Position numbers and translations under genes: made by a program. Shown here in pieces: positions 30,923-40,930 of a stretch of 64,000 nucleotides of DNA (the stretch's first letter is position 1; each line of letters begins with the position of its first letter). The notes under the pieces were generated by a model, which had not been told where the DNA came from, did not search any database, and saw only the letters and a list, made by a program, of their open reading frames with translations. The stretch comes from an uncultured Clostridia bacterium (lineage in GTDB: Bacteria > Bacillota > Clostridia > TANB77 > CAG-508), in NCBI GenBank assembly GCA_947627185.1, contig CANQVF010000006.1, positions 26,533 to 90,532 on the forward strand, read 5' to 3'.

Positions 30923-31978
30923 ATGATTATTTTAAAAGGATTAATAGCGATAATTGTTTTTTTAATAGTGCCATTTTTATTAGGATTGTTAATAACAAGA
31001 TTTACCAAAAATGAAAAAAATAATATTATACTTGCTTATTTAATAGGCTATTTAATAGAATTTGCAATATGTGAAATAATTTCTATTCTATTAATTTTTA
31101 TGCAAAAAGAATATAATGTGTTATTAATAACTTATGTTTTTATTATAGGAATTTTGAGTTTAATATCTTTTGTAATAAATTTTAAAAGTTTTAAAGAAAT
31201 AATTCTAGATAATATAAAAAAAATAAAAGAACTTCCTAAGTTATTATCAATAATCTGTATAGGATTAATATTAGTTCAAATGTTTATTTATGCATTTTAT
31301 ACTCACATAGATGATGATGATGCATTTTATGTAGGAACTTCTGTTACTACAGTTCAAACAAATACTTTATATAAATATTCACCAACAACAGGAATAACTT
31401 CTGGAGAAAATATTTTATTAAGATATAGATTAAGTCCATTTCCATTATATATGGCAGTGCTTTCTTCAATATTAAATATACATCCAACAATTGTAGCACA
31501 TACAATTTTTCCAGTTATAATTTTACCAATTATTTATAGTGTATATTATTTGTTATCAAAAGAAATTTTTAAAGAGGATAAAGAATCATCAATTTTATTT
31601 GTAATATTGATTAATCTTTTAAATATATTTGGTGGATATTCAATAAGAACTAATTTTGCATTTTTACTTTTCCGTATATGGCAAGGAAAAGCATTACTTG
31701 CAAATTTGTTAATACCATCAATTTGGTTATTTGTTTTAAAAGCACATAAAAATAATTATAAATTATTAGATTGTTTTATATTATTAATATTAGTTTTTGC
31801 AGCAAATTTAACAACAACCATGGCAATAGGTTTTGCACCAATTTCTTTGATGGGACTTGCTTTTGCATTAGAATTAATAGATTTTAATTTTAAAAAGTTC
31901 ATTAAAAATATTTTAAAATGCTTAGTATGTTGTATGCCTAGTATAATTTATGGTCTAATATATCTTTTGTTTAATTAA
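30923..31978 (+). CDS. DUF6077-like polytopic membrane protein, N-terminal part
   Basis: IDDDDAFYVGTSVTTVQTNTLYKYSPTTG..RYRLSPFPLYMAVLS; continues in the same frame after stops. Confidence 0.75.
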   Translation: MIILKGLIAIIVFLIVPFLLGLLITRFTKNEKNNIILAYLIGYLIEFAICEIISILLIFMQKEYNVLLITYVFIIGILSLISFVINFKSFKEIILDNIKKIKELPKLLSIICIGLILVQMFIYAFYTHIDDDDAFYVGTSVTTVQTNTLYKYSPTTGITSGENILLRYRLSPFPLYMAVLSSILNIHPTIVAHTIFPVIILPIIYSVYYLLSKEIFKEDKESSILFVILINLLNIFGGYSIRTNFAFLLFRIWQGKALLANLLIPSIWLFVLKAHKNNYKLLDCFILLILVFAANLTTTMAIGFAPISLMGLAFALELIDFNFKKFIKNILKCLVCCMPSIIYGLIYLLFN

Positions 31979-32002
31979 TTTAAAATGTGAGGAGAAAATG
32001 AA

Positions 32003-32761
32003 ATGTTTCAAAATAGCATAGAAATAATAAAAAATACATTTTTGGAATATAAAGGGCAAGGAATGTATATAGCCTTATTCTTAATTGGAATGTTATACAT
32101 ATTTTTAAAAGAAAAAGATAAGAAAATAAAAATATTTTTTGTTTTATATCCAATATTAATGATGTTTGTAACATTAAATCCAATATTTAATAAAGTAATA
32201 GGAAGCATTTTTAAACAAAGTACATATTGGAGAGTTTTTTGGATGATTCCATTAGGAATAGTAATATCATATTTCTTTGTATTATTTATAAAAGAAGAGG
32301 GAAAAGAAAAAATAAAAAAATTAATAATTTTTTTTAGTATAGTAGTAATAATCATGATGAGTGGAAAACTTATTTATAATAGTGAAAATTTTTCAAAAAC
32401 TGGAAACTTGTATAAATTGCCAGATGAAAATATTTTAGTTGCACAATTAATAGGAATAGATGAAGAAAATTACAAAAAAGCTATTGTACCAGAAACTTTA
32501 GTTGCATATATTAGACAAATAGATAGCAGTATTGATTTATTATATAAAAGAGATCCACAGGGAAGATATAATGAAATACCTGCTTGGAGAGCATTAACTT
32601 CTGGAAATGTAAAAGAACTTACAAAAATTGCATTAGAAGAAAAATGTAATTATATAGTTTTTAATAAGGCAATAACATTAACTGAAAAAATGGAAAATTA
32701 TAATTTTGAAAAAATAAATGAAACTCAAAATTATATAATTTATAAATATATTGAAAAATAA
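32003..32761 (+). CDS. DUF6077-like polytopic membrane protein, C-terminal part
   Basis: Same frame as 30923 ORF; FKQSTYWRVFWMIPLGIVISYFF; C-terminal soluble domain. Confidence 0.75.
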   Translation: MFQNSIEIIKNTFLEYKGQGMYIALFLIGMLYIFLKEKDKKIKIFFVLYPILMMFVTLNPIFNKVIGSIFKQSTYWRVFWMIPLGIVISYFFVLFIKEEGKEKIKKLIIFFSIVVIIMMSGKLIYNSENFSKTGNLYKLPDENILVAQLIGIDEENYKKAIVPETLVAYIRQIDSSIDLLYKRDPQGRYNEIPAWRALTSGNVKELTKIALEEKCNYIVFNKAITLTEKMENYNFEKINETQNYIIYKYIEK

Positions 32762-32796
32762 AAAATAATGAATATATTATAAAAAGGGAGAAAAGT

Positions 32797-33792
32797 ATGA
32801 AAATATTAGTAACAGGTGGATTAGGCTTTATAGGTTCACATACAGTAGTTGAACTTTTAAAAGAAAACAATGAAGTAATTATAGTTGATAATCTTTATAA
32901 TAGTAAAATAGAAGTATTGGAAAAGTTAGAAAAAATTACTGGTAAAAAAATAAAATTTTATAAATATGATTTGGTAAATAAAGAAGAAATAGAAAAAATT
33001 TTTAAAGAAAATGAAATAGATAGTGTAATACATTTTGCAGGATATAAAGCAGTTGGTGAATCAGTAAAAAAACCATTAATGTATTATTCAAATAATTTAA
33101 TTAGTACAATTAACCTTCTAGAAACAATGAATAAATATAATGTAAAGAAAATTGTTTTTAGTTCATCTGCTACTGTATATGGTAATCCAGGTGTTGTAAA
33201 ATATACAGAAGAATTGGGAAGAAAAGATGCAAGCAGTCCTTATGGAACAACAAAATGTATGATAGAAAAAATATTGGAAGATTTATATGCTTCAGATAAT
33301 TCATGGAATATTACAATTCTTAGATATTTTAATCCAGTAGGAGCACATGAGTCTGGATTAATTGGAGAAGAACCAAATGGAATTCCTAATAATTTAATGC
33401 CATATGTTATGAAAGTTGCATCAGGAAAGTTAGAAACTTTAAGTATATTTGGAAATGATTATCCTACACCAGATGGTACAGGCATAAGAGATTATATACA
33501 TGTAGTAGATTTAGCTAAAGGTCATGTAAAGGCTTTAGAAAAAATAAAAGAAGGATTAAATTATTATAATTTAGGTTCTGGAAAAGGAATAAGTGTTTTA
33601 GAACTTGTAAACACATTTGAAAAAATAAATAATGTAAAAGTAAATTATAAAATAGTTGGTAGAAGAGAAGGAGACTTAGCAGAATATTATGCAGATGCAA
33701 CTAAAGCTTTGAATGAGTTAAACTGGAAAACCGAAAAAACCTTAGAAGATATTTGCAAGGATTCGTGGAATTATGAAAAAAATAATAAATAA
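32797..33792 (+). CDS. galE: UDP-glucose 4-epimerase
   Basis: KILVTGGLGFIGSHTVVEL, HFAGYKAVGESVKKPLMYY, SSSATVYG, ILRYFNPVGAHESGLIGE. Confidence 0.97.
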   Translation: MKILVTGGLGFIGSHTVVELLKENNEVIIVDNLYNSKIEVLEKLEKITGKKIKFYKYDLVNKEEIEKIFKENEIDSVIHFAGYKAVGESVKKPLMYYSNNLISTINLLETMNKYNVKKIVFSSSATVYGNPGVVKYTEELGRKDASSPYGTTKCMIEKILEDLYASDNSWNITILRYFNPVGAHESGLIGEEPNGIPNNLMPYVMKVASGKLETLSIFGNDYPTPDGTGIRDYIHVVDLAKGHVKALEKIKEGLNYYNLGSGKGISVLELVNTFEKINNVKVNYKIVGRREGDLAEYYADATKALNELNWKTEKTLEDICKDSWNYEKNNK

Positions 33793-33861
33793 TATTGTTT
33801 AATTATTGGTGAAATTAAAAAACAATAAATATTATAAAATTAAATAAAAATGGATAATAAG

Positions 33862-33895
33862 AAAGCTTAAATATTTTTAATATTTAAGCTTTTTT
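33862..33895 (+). terminator. Terminator
   Basis: AAAGCTTAAATATT ... AATATTTAAGCTTTTTT. Confidence 0.85.
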
Positions 33896-33932
33896 GAGCA
33901 CATAAAATTCACAATTAATTTTCTTTAAATTG

Positions 33933-33961
33933 TTGAAAAGAATGTACTTAAATGATATAAT
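33933..33961 (+). promoter_or_regulatory. SigA-type promoter of wzm/wzt operon
   Basis: TTGAAA-17-TATAAT. Confidence 0.75.
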
Positions 33962-33999
33962 ACTTCAGTAAAATTATTAGGTAAAAAAGGGAATAAAAT

Positions 34000-34791
34000 A
34001 TGGAATTTTTTAAAATACTTTTTAAAAACAGAAAATTAGCAATAAAACTTGGAAAAAATGACTTTAGAAACAGATTTGCAAATACAAGTTTAGGAACTGT
34101 ATGGGGGTTTGCACAACCTTTTGTATTTATGATTACTTATGTAATTGTGTTTCAATATATTTTAAAATCTGGAAGTAGTGGTGAATATCCTTATGTTGTT
34201 TGGTTTTTACCGGGAATGTCAATGTGGATGTTTTGTAGTGATGCAATTCTTACATCAAGTAATTCAATTAGAAATTATAGCTATTTAGTAAAAAAAGTGG
34301 TTTTTCCGGTTGATATTATTCCTGTAATATCATTAACATCTGCTAGTTTTATTGGTGTATTTTTAATTACTATAGCAGTTGTAGTTGCATCTTTATTTGG
34401 ATATATACCAAATTTTTTAAATGTTATATATATTCTATTTTGTGCAATTTGTTTTATAATAGCTTTAACTAGATTTACATCTGCTTTAACTACTGTTGTT
34501 CCAGATTTTTCACAATTATTAAATATATTAATTCAGTTATGCATGTGGTTTACACCAATTGTATGGAACCTAGATTTTATTGTTGATTCAAAATTAATTA
34601 ATTTATTTAAATGTATGCCATTTACTTATTTAGTAGAGGGATTTAGACAAGCTTTTATGGAAAATTCAACAATCATTACAGAAGGAAATTATATGTTTAC
34701 ATGTGTTTTCTGGCTTATAACAATTTTAGTTTTCTTATGGGGAAACAAAGTATTTAATAAAACAAAAAAAGATTTTGCAGATGTATTATAG
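34000..34791 (+). CDS. ABC-2 polysaccharide export permease (Wzm-like)
   Basis: NDFRNRFANTSLGTVWGFAQPFVFMITYVIVFQYI; MPFTYLVEGFRQAFM. Confidence 0.93.
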   Translation: MEFFKILFKNRKLAIKLGKNDFRNRFANTSLGTVWGFAQPFVFMITYVIVFQYILKSGSSGEYPYVVWFLPGMSMWMFCSDAILTSSNSIRNYSYLVKKVVFPVDIIPVISLTSASFIGVFLITIAVVVASLFGYIPNFLNVIYILFCAICFIIALTRFTSALTTVVPDFSQLLNILIQLCMWFTPIVWNLDFIVDSKLINLFKCMPFTYLVEGFRQAFMENSTIITEGNYMFTCVFWLITILVFLWGNKVFNKTKKDFADVL

Positions 34792-34828
34792 TTTTCAAAA
34801 AAGATGTTATAACAAGAGAGGAAGTTAA

Positions 34829-35803
34829 ATGGAAAGTAAAACCATAGATATTTTACTTGCTACATATAATGGAGAAAAATATTTAAAACCACAATTAGAT
34901 AGTATTTTAGCTCAAACATATTCAAATTTTAGACTAATAATATCTGATGATTTATCATCAGATAATACTAGAAAAATTTTAGAAGAGTATAGTAAAAAAG
35001 ATAATAGAATTGTTTTATATTTTCAAGAAAAAAATCTTGGTGTAATAAAAAATTTTGAATTTTTATTAAAAAAAGTAGAAGCAGAGTATTATATGTTTTC
35101 AGACCAAGATGATATTTGGAAAGAAAGTAAAATAGAAAAATCAATTAAAAAAATAGAAGAAACTAAAAGCGATTTAGTATATTCTGATTTAGAAGTTGTT
35201 GATGAAGATTTAAGGGTAATTTATAAATCTTATTGGAAACTAAAAGGAATTTACAAAAAAATAAAAAAATATAATAATTTTGAAAGCTTATATTTAAATA
35301 ATTTTGTAACAGGTTGTACTATTCTTTCAAAAAAGGAATTAATTGATATTTTTTTACCACTTCCAAATACAAGTAAATATGTACTTCATGATTATTGGAT
35401 TCCATTAATTATTAGTCAAAAAGGAAAAATAAGTTATATTGAAGAACCGTTAATTAAGTATAGACAGCATAAAAATAATAAAATTGGTTCTAAAAAAAGA
35501 TCAGATGAATTAAATAATTTAGTTGAAATAAGAAATTTATTTATAGATGTAAAAAAGCAACATTTTAAAGTTTTTATAGAAAATGAAAATAAATTTATTG
35601 ATGAAAATATTAAAAAATTAAATAAAGAAGCTTTAAAATATTATGAAATGCTAGAAACTAAAAACATTATTAACTTTAAAAATTGGGCATTATTTTTTAA
35701 GCTTTACAAATATGAAGAATTTAATTATAAAATGCAAAATTTTTTAATTTTAAATATTCCAATTTTAGCAAAGTTATTATTTAAATTAAAAAAGATATTT
35801 TAA
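34829..35803 (+). CDS. GT2 (rhamnosyltransferase-like)
   Basis: DILLATYNGEKYLKPQLDSILAQTYSNFRLIISDD, FSDQDDIWKESKIEKS. Confidence 0.92.
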   Translation: MESKTIDILLATYNGEKYLKPQLDSILAQTYSNFRLIISDDLSSDNTRKILEEYSKKDNRIVLYFQEKNLGVIKNFEFLLKKVEAEYYMFSDQDDIWKESKIEKSIKKIEETKSDLVYSDLEVVDEDLRVIYKSYWKLKGIYKKIKKYNNFESLYLNNFVTGCTILSKKELIDIFLPLPNTSKYVLHDYWIPLIISQKGKISYIEEPLIKYRQHKNNKIGSKKRSDELNNLVEIRNLFIDVKKQHFKVFIENENKFIDENIKKLNKEALKYYEMLETKNIINFKNWALFFKLYKYEEFNYKMQNFLILNIPILAKLLFKLKKIF

Positions 35804-35825
35804 AATAGAAAATTAAGAGGGAAAA

Positions 35826-37121
35826 ATGAGTGATACAGTAATTAAAATTTCTAATTTAGTAAAAGAATATAAAATGTATTCAAGAAAAAAAGATAGATTG
35901 CTTGAGGCAATACTTCCTTTTTATGTAAAACATTCGACCTTTAAAGCTTTAGATGATTTTAATCTAGAAATAAAAAAGGGTGAGGTTTTAGGAATTCTTG
36001 GAAAAAACGGAGCTGGAAAATCAACTTTATTAAAAATGATTACAGGTGTTGTTTCTCCTACTTCTGGAAAAATAGAAGTAAATGGGAAGATAAGTTCATT
36101 ATTAGAGCTAGGTACAGCTTTTAATCCTGATTTAACAGGTTATGAAAATATTTATCAACATGGACAAGTTATGGGGTTATCAGACCAGGAAATTAGAGCC
36201 AAAGAAAAGGAAATAATAGATTTTGCAGATATAGGAGAACATTTATCACAACCTGTTAAAACTTATTCATCAGGTATGTTTGCAAGATTGGCTTTTGCTT
36301 GTGCAATTAATGTTGAACCAGATATTTTAATTGTTGATGAAGTTTTATCTGTTGGAGATATGGCATTTCAATTAAAATGTTTTAAAAAATTTGAACAATT
36401 TAAAAATGATGGAAAAACAATAATATTTGTTACACACAATATAAATGATATTATGAAAAATTGTAATAGAGTTATTATTTTGGAAAGTGGTAAGAAAACA
36501 TTTGATGGTACAGTAAAAGATGGTGTTAACAGATATAAAAAAATAATAGTTGGATTAGACCCAGATAAAAAAGAATTAGAGGATAATAAAGAAATAACTT
36601 TAGAAAAAAGTAAAAGCAGTAGTAGTGATAATTCTAAAAATTGGAAAGAAAAATTCAATCAAAATCCTAATATGATTGAATATGGAAACAAAGATGCTGA
36701 AGTTATTGATTATGGTATGTTTGATAAAGATGGTAATGCTGTAAATATGTTTGATAATGGAGATTATATAACTTTTAAATCTAAAGTAAAATTCAATAAA
36801 GAAGTTAAAGAACCAATTTTTACAGTAACTTTAAAAGATTTTAGTGGTAAAGATGTTACAGGAACTAATTCAAATATAGAAAAAATAGCAACAGGAACTT
36901 ATAAAAAAGGAGATATAGTAGTTATTGAATTTACTCAAAAGGTACCTGTTGCACCAGGAAAATACACTCTTTCTTTTAGTTGTACAAGATATAATGCAAG
37001 AGGAAACTTAGAAGCTTTAAACAGAAAATATGATGCTTTATTAATAGAAGTAATTACAACTAAAAATACTGTTGGATTAATTAGATTAGATTCTAATATT
37101 ACTATAAATAAAATAAATTAA
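35826..37121 (+). CDS. Polysaccharide ABC exporter ATPase with Wzt-type C-terminal carbohydrate-binding domain
   Basis: GKNGAGKSTLLKMITGVVSPTSG, SSGMFARLAFACAINVEPDILIVDEVLSVGD; C-terminal beta-sandwich region. Confidence 0.94.
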   Translation: MSDTVIKISNLVKEYKMYSRKKDRLLEAILPFYVKHSTFKALDDFNLEIKKGEVLGILGKNGAGKSTLLKMITGVVSPTSGKIEVNGKISSLLELGTAFNPDLTGYENIYQHGQVMGLSDQEIRAKEKEIIDFADIGEHLSQPVKTYSSGMFARLAFACAINVEPDILIVDEVLSVGDMAFQLKCFKKFEQFKNDGKTIIFVTHNINDIMKNCNRVIILESGKKTFDGTVKDGVNRYKKIIVGLDPDKKELEDNKEITLEKSKSSSSDNSKNWKEKFNQNPNMIEYGNKDAEVIDYGMFDKDGNAVNMFDNGDYITFKSKVKFNKEVKEPIFTVTLKDFSGKDVTGTNSNIEKIATGTYKKGDIVVIEFTQKVPVAPGKYTLSFSCTRYNARGNLEALNRKYDALLIEVITTKNTVGLIRLDSNITINKIN

Positions 37122-37188
37122 GGTTTATAGATTACCTCCAAAAATCTAAATATATAAAGGGGTTATGTATATACATATACGAAGTTAA

Positions 37189-40100
37189 ATGGAAAATTTA
37201 TTATCACAATTTAAAAAGAATATAATTTCTTGGTATCCAATTGAAGAAAAACAAAAAGTTTTAGAAATTGAAAATTCTGAAGAAGTAGTTAAAGAATTAA
37301 AGAAAAAAACTTCAGAAGTAGTATCAATAGATTTAAAACATATTTCTAACGCACCAAAAAATGAATTTGATTATGTGGTATTAATTGGTATTTTGGAAAA
37401 ATTAAGTACAGAAAACGAAATACTAAAAGTATTAAATTGTGCAAGTAAAAGCTTAAAACAAAATGGTAAAATACTTTTAGCTATGAAAAATAAATTTGGA
37501 ATGAAATATTGGTCTGGTGAAAAATTTAATTCTAAGGTAGAATCTTATGATACAATTGAAAATTCTAATGAAAATGTTTTAAGTATTACTAAAATAAAAA
37601 AGATATTAAATAATTTAAATTTAAAATATAAATTTTATTATCCATTACCAGATTATGAATTAACAAATGTTATATATACAGATGAATTTATGCCAAGTAA
37701 TGATAGTATAGATTCAAGAGTAATAACTTATTGTGAAAGTGGAAAAATACTTAATTTTTCTGAAAGAAAAGCTTATAAGCAATTAATAGAAAATGATGAT
37801 AAATTATTTCCTTTTTTCTCAAATTCTTTTTTTATAGAAATAGCAAATAGCTATGAGAATATTAAGTATGTAAGTTATAGTATTACTAGAAAAGAAGATT
37901 ATAGAATAAAAACCATAATTGAAAAAAATTATGCTTTTAAATATGCAGATAATGATAATTCTTTAAAACATATAAAAAATATAGCAAGAAATATAGAAGT
38001 GTTAGAAAATTCTAATATAAAATGCTTGGATAAATATGAAAACAATAAGATAATTAGCAATTATTTAGAAGATGCTAAGTCTTATGATAAAATTTTAATT
38101 GATATATATAATAAAGATGGATTAAATTCAGTTATTGAAAAAATTAAAGAATTTCAACATCTAATACTAGATAAATTAGAAAAAAATGGCGATAGTAAAA
38201 ATTCTATTTTTGAAAAATATGAAATTACTATAGATGAAGAAATGAAAAAAAATCTACACTTTATTAAAGATGGTGTAATCGATTTAATTTTTCAAAATTG
38301 TTTAGTAAAGAATGAAAATTTATTTTGTTATGACCAGGAATGGTATGAAGAAAATGTTCCAGTAGAATTTATATTATATAGAGCAATATTTTATTTTACT
38401 GAATTAAAAAAATGTGAAAATATTGATGAAATTTATAAAAAATTAGATTTATATAATTATGCTAATGTTTTTGAGCAATTAGAAAATAAAATACAAGAAA
38501 ATATATTAGATAAAAAAATATGGAATTTACATGCAAATTCTGTTAAAGATATAGGTAAAATTGATTTAATATTAAAAAATTATGAAGATAGAATAAGTGC
38601 AACTAATAATCATATTGAAAATTTAGAGAGCAGTATCGAAAACCTAGAAAGTAATATAGAACAATATGAAAAAAGTATAAAAGATTATAAAGATATTGTT
38701 GTTGACTTAAACAAAATGGTTAAAGATAAAGATGTGGCCATAGTTGACCTAAATAAGATAATGCATGATAAAAATATTACTATAGATGACTTAAATAAAT
38801 TACTTCAAGATAAAGATGTGGAGCTTGTTAATTATGCAAATCAATTAAGAACAATATCTAATTCTTTATCTTGGAAAATTACAAAACCATTAAGAATATT
38901 TTCTTGGATGTTTAATCCTTTTAATGGTGCAAGTTTTATAGATAGAATAATGCCACCAGGTGGAAAAAGAAGAATAGAATACGATAGAAAACAAACAGAA
39001 AAGAAATATGCAAAAAAAGTTGAAAATTATTTTAAATTGTCAGATGAAGAAACAGCTGAATTTTGGAAAGGGATTGATCATAGAAAATATTTAAAATATG
39101 AAAAGAATTTAGAAAGAAAAGAAAAAGATGAACTTTCCGACTATGAAAAATGGATAGAAGAAAATACTCCAAATGATCAAGAAATTGAACAACAAGAAAA
39201 AACAAGATTTAGAAAAAGACCTAAAATAAGTATTATTATTCCTTTATATAATACAGATACAGAATATTTTAGAGAATTACTATATACTGTTCATTCACAA
39301 ACTTATAAAAAGTGGGAACTATGTTTAGCAGATGGTAGTGAGAAACCTTTAGATGATATTATATCAATGACAAAAAATGATAAAAGGATAAAATATAAAT
39401 TTTTAGGTGAAAATAAGGGAATTTCTGAAAATACTAATCAAGCAATTGCAATGGCAACAGGAGATTACATATCTTTACTAGATCATGATGATATATTAGA
39501 TATAAGTGCTTTATATGAAGTAGTAAAAGTTATAAATGAGAATAAAGATGTGGATTTTATTTACTCAGATGAAGATAAATTTCAAGTTATGGATGAACCA
39601 TATTATGAACCACATTTTAAACCAGATTACGCACCAGATACATTAAGAGCTAACAATTATATATGCCATTATAGTGTTTTTAAGAAAAAATTGATGGATA
39701 AAATAGGAAAATTTGATTCTAATTATAATGGAGCACAAGATTTTGACATTATTTTAAAAGCAACTGAAAATGCTAAAAAAATAGTTCATATTCCAAAAGT
39801 ATTATATCATTGGAGAGTTCATAAAGGTTCAACTTCTATGGAAACAGAAGCAAAGCCTTATGCAATAGATGCAGGAAAAAGAGCAGTAGAAGATCATTTA
39901 AAGAGAATTGGATTAAAAGGAAAAGTATCTAATGGAGTTAATCCAGGTACTTATCAAATAGAATATGATATTATAGGAAATCCTAAAGTTTCAATATTAA
40001 TACCAAATAGAAATGGTATTGATCTATTAAAAACATGTATAGAATCAGTTATTTCAAAAACTACTTATTCTAACTATGAAATTGTAATAATAGAAAACAA

Positions 40101-40881
40101 TAGTAATGAAGAGAAAATTTTTAATTATTATAAAAAACTAGTTAAAAATCCAAAAATTAAAGTATTGAATTATAATAAAAATACAATTTTAACAAATGAA
40201 GGCGAAAGAAATCTGGAAAATGATGATGATATGGAAAACAGAGAAGGTTTTAATTATTCTAGATTAATAAATTTTGGAGTAAGAAATACAGACACAGATT
40301 TTATAGTTCAATTAAATAATGATACAGAATTAATAACACCAAATTGGCTTGAAAAAATGGTTGGATTTTGTCAAAGAAAAGATGTTGGTGCTGTTGGGGT
40401 AAAATTATATTATCCAGATGAAACGATACAACATGCAGGAATTATGGTAGGATGTCTTCAGGTAGCAGCACATATCTTTAGGGGATTACCTAAGAAAAAT
40501 CTTGGATATTTTGGAAGAGAAAATTTAATACAAAATATGAATGCAGTTACAGCAGCTTGCATAATGACAAAAAAATCTATATTTGAAGAAGTTGGTTATA
40601 TGAATGAAAAATTTGCTGTAGCATTTAATGATATAGATTTTTGTTTAAGAATTAGAAAAAAAGGATATTTAATTATTTATAATCCTTTTGTAGAATTTAC
40701 ACATTATGAATCTAAATCTAGAGGAAATGATAATGATCCAGATAAAATTGAAAGATTTAAAGGAGAAATTAATTTATTTTTAGAAACTTGGAAAGAAAAA
40801 CTACAGTCAGGTGATGAATATTATAATAAGAATTTTAGTTTAGATTCAGATCAATATGAGATAAAAGTAAACAATAAATAA
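37189..40881 (+). CDS. Multidomain protein: methyltransferase-like, kinase-like, coiled coil, two GT2 domains
   Basis: N-terminal VLEIENSEE..FDYVVLIGILEKL; DLIFQNCLVKNENLFCYDQEW; heptad-rich 470-560; two GT2 modules (SIIIPLYNTDTEYF..; SILIPNRNGIDLLK..). Confidence 0.8.
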   Translation: MENLLSQFKKNIISWYPIEEKQKVLEIENSEEVVKELKKKTSEVVSIDLKHISNAPKNEFDYVVLIGILEKLSTENEILKVLNCASKSLKQNGKILLAMKNKFGMKYWSGEKFNSKVESYDTIENSNENVLSITKIKKILNNLNLKYKFYYPLPDYELTNVIYTDEFMPSNDSIDSRVITYCESGKILNFSERKAYKQLIENDDKLFPFFSNSFFIEIANSYENIKYVSYSITRKEDYRIKTIIEKNYAFKYADNDNSLKHIKNIARNIEVLENSNIKCLDKYENNKIISNYLEDAKSYDKILIDIYNKDGLNSVIEKIKEFQHLILDKLEKNGDSKNSIFEKYEITIDEEMKKNLHFIKDGVIDLIFQNCLVKNENLFCYDQEWYEENVPVEFILYRAIFYFTELKKCENIDEIYKKLDLYNYANVFEQLENKIQENILDKKIWNLHANSVKDIGKIDLILKNYEDRISATNNHIENLESSIENLESNIEQYEKSIKDYKDIVVDLNKMVKDKDVAIVDLNKIMHDKNITIDDLNKLLQDKDVELVNYANQLRTISNSLSWKITKPLRIFSWMFNPFNGASFIDRIMPPGGKRRIEYDRKQTEKKYAKKVENYFKLSDEETAEFWKGIDHRKYLKYEKNLERKEKDELSDYEKWIEENTPNDQEIEQQEKTRFRKRPKISIIIPLYNTDTEYFRELLYTVHSQTYKKWELCLADGSEKPLDDIISMTKNDKRIKYKFLGENKGISENTNQAIAMATGDYISLLDHDDILDISALYEVVKVINENKDVDFIYSDEDKFQVMDEPYYEPHFKPDYAPDTLRANNYICHYSVFKKKLMDKIGKFDSNYNGAQDFDIILKATENAKKIVHIPKVLYHWRVHKGSTSMETEAKPYAIDAGKRAVEDHLKRIGLKGKVSNGVNPGTYQIEYDIIGNPKVSILIPNRNGIDLLKTCIESVISKTTYSNYEIVIIENNSNEEKIFNYYKKLVKNPKIKVLNYNKNTILTNEGERNLENDDDMENREGFNYSRLINFGVRNTDTDFIVQLNNDTELITPNWLEKMVGFCQRKDVGAVGVKLYYPDETIQHAGIMVGCLQVAAHIFRGLPKKNLGYFGRENLIQNMNAVTAACIMTKKSIFEEVGYMNEKFAVAFNDIDFCLRIRKKGYLIIYNPFVEFTHYESKSRGNDNDPDKIERFKGEINLFLETWKEKLQSGDEYYNKNFSLDSDQYEIKVNNK
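38701..38826 (+). repeat. Three in-frame 42-bp (14-aa) repeats in the coiled coil
   Basis: VDLNKMVKDKDVAI / VDLNKIMHDKNITI / DDLNKLLQDKDVEL. Confidence 0.85.
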
Positions 40882-40930
40882 AAAATCAATTTTTAGTTAT
40901 AAAAAAAGCATAATTTTGAGAGGAAAAAGA

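Noticed and set aside
33793-33999. Small RNA gene in the galE-wzm intergenic region
   Set aside because: Sequence is explained by a terminator (33862-33895) and a promoter (33933-33961).
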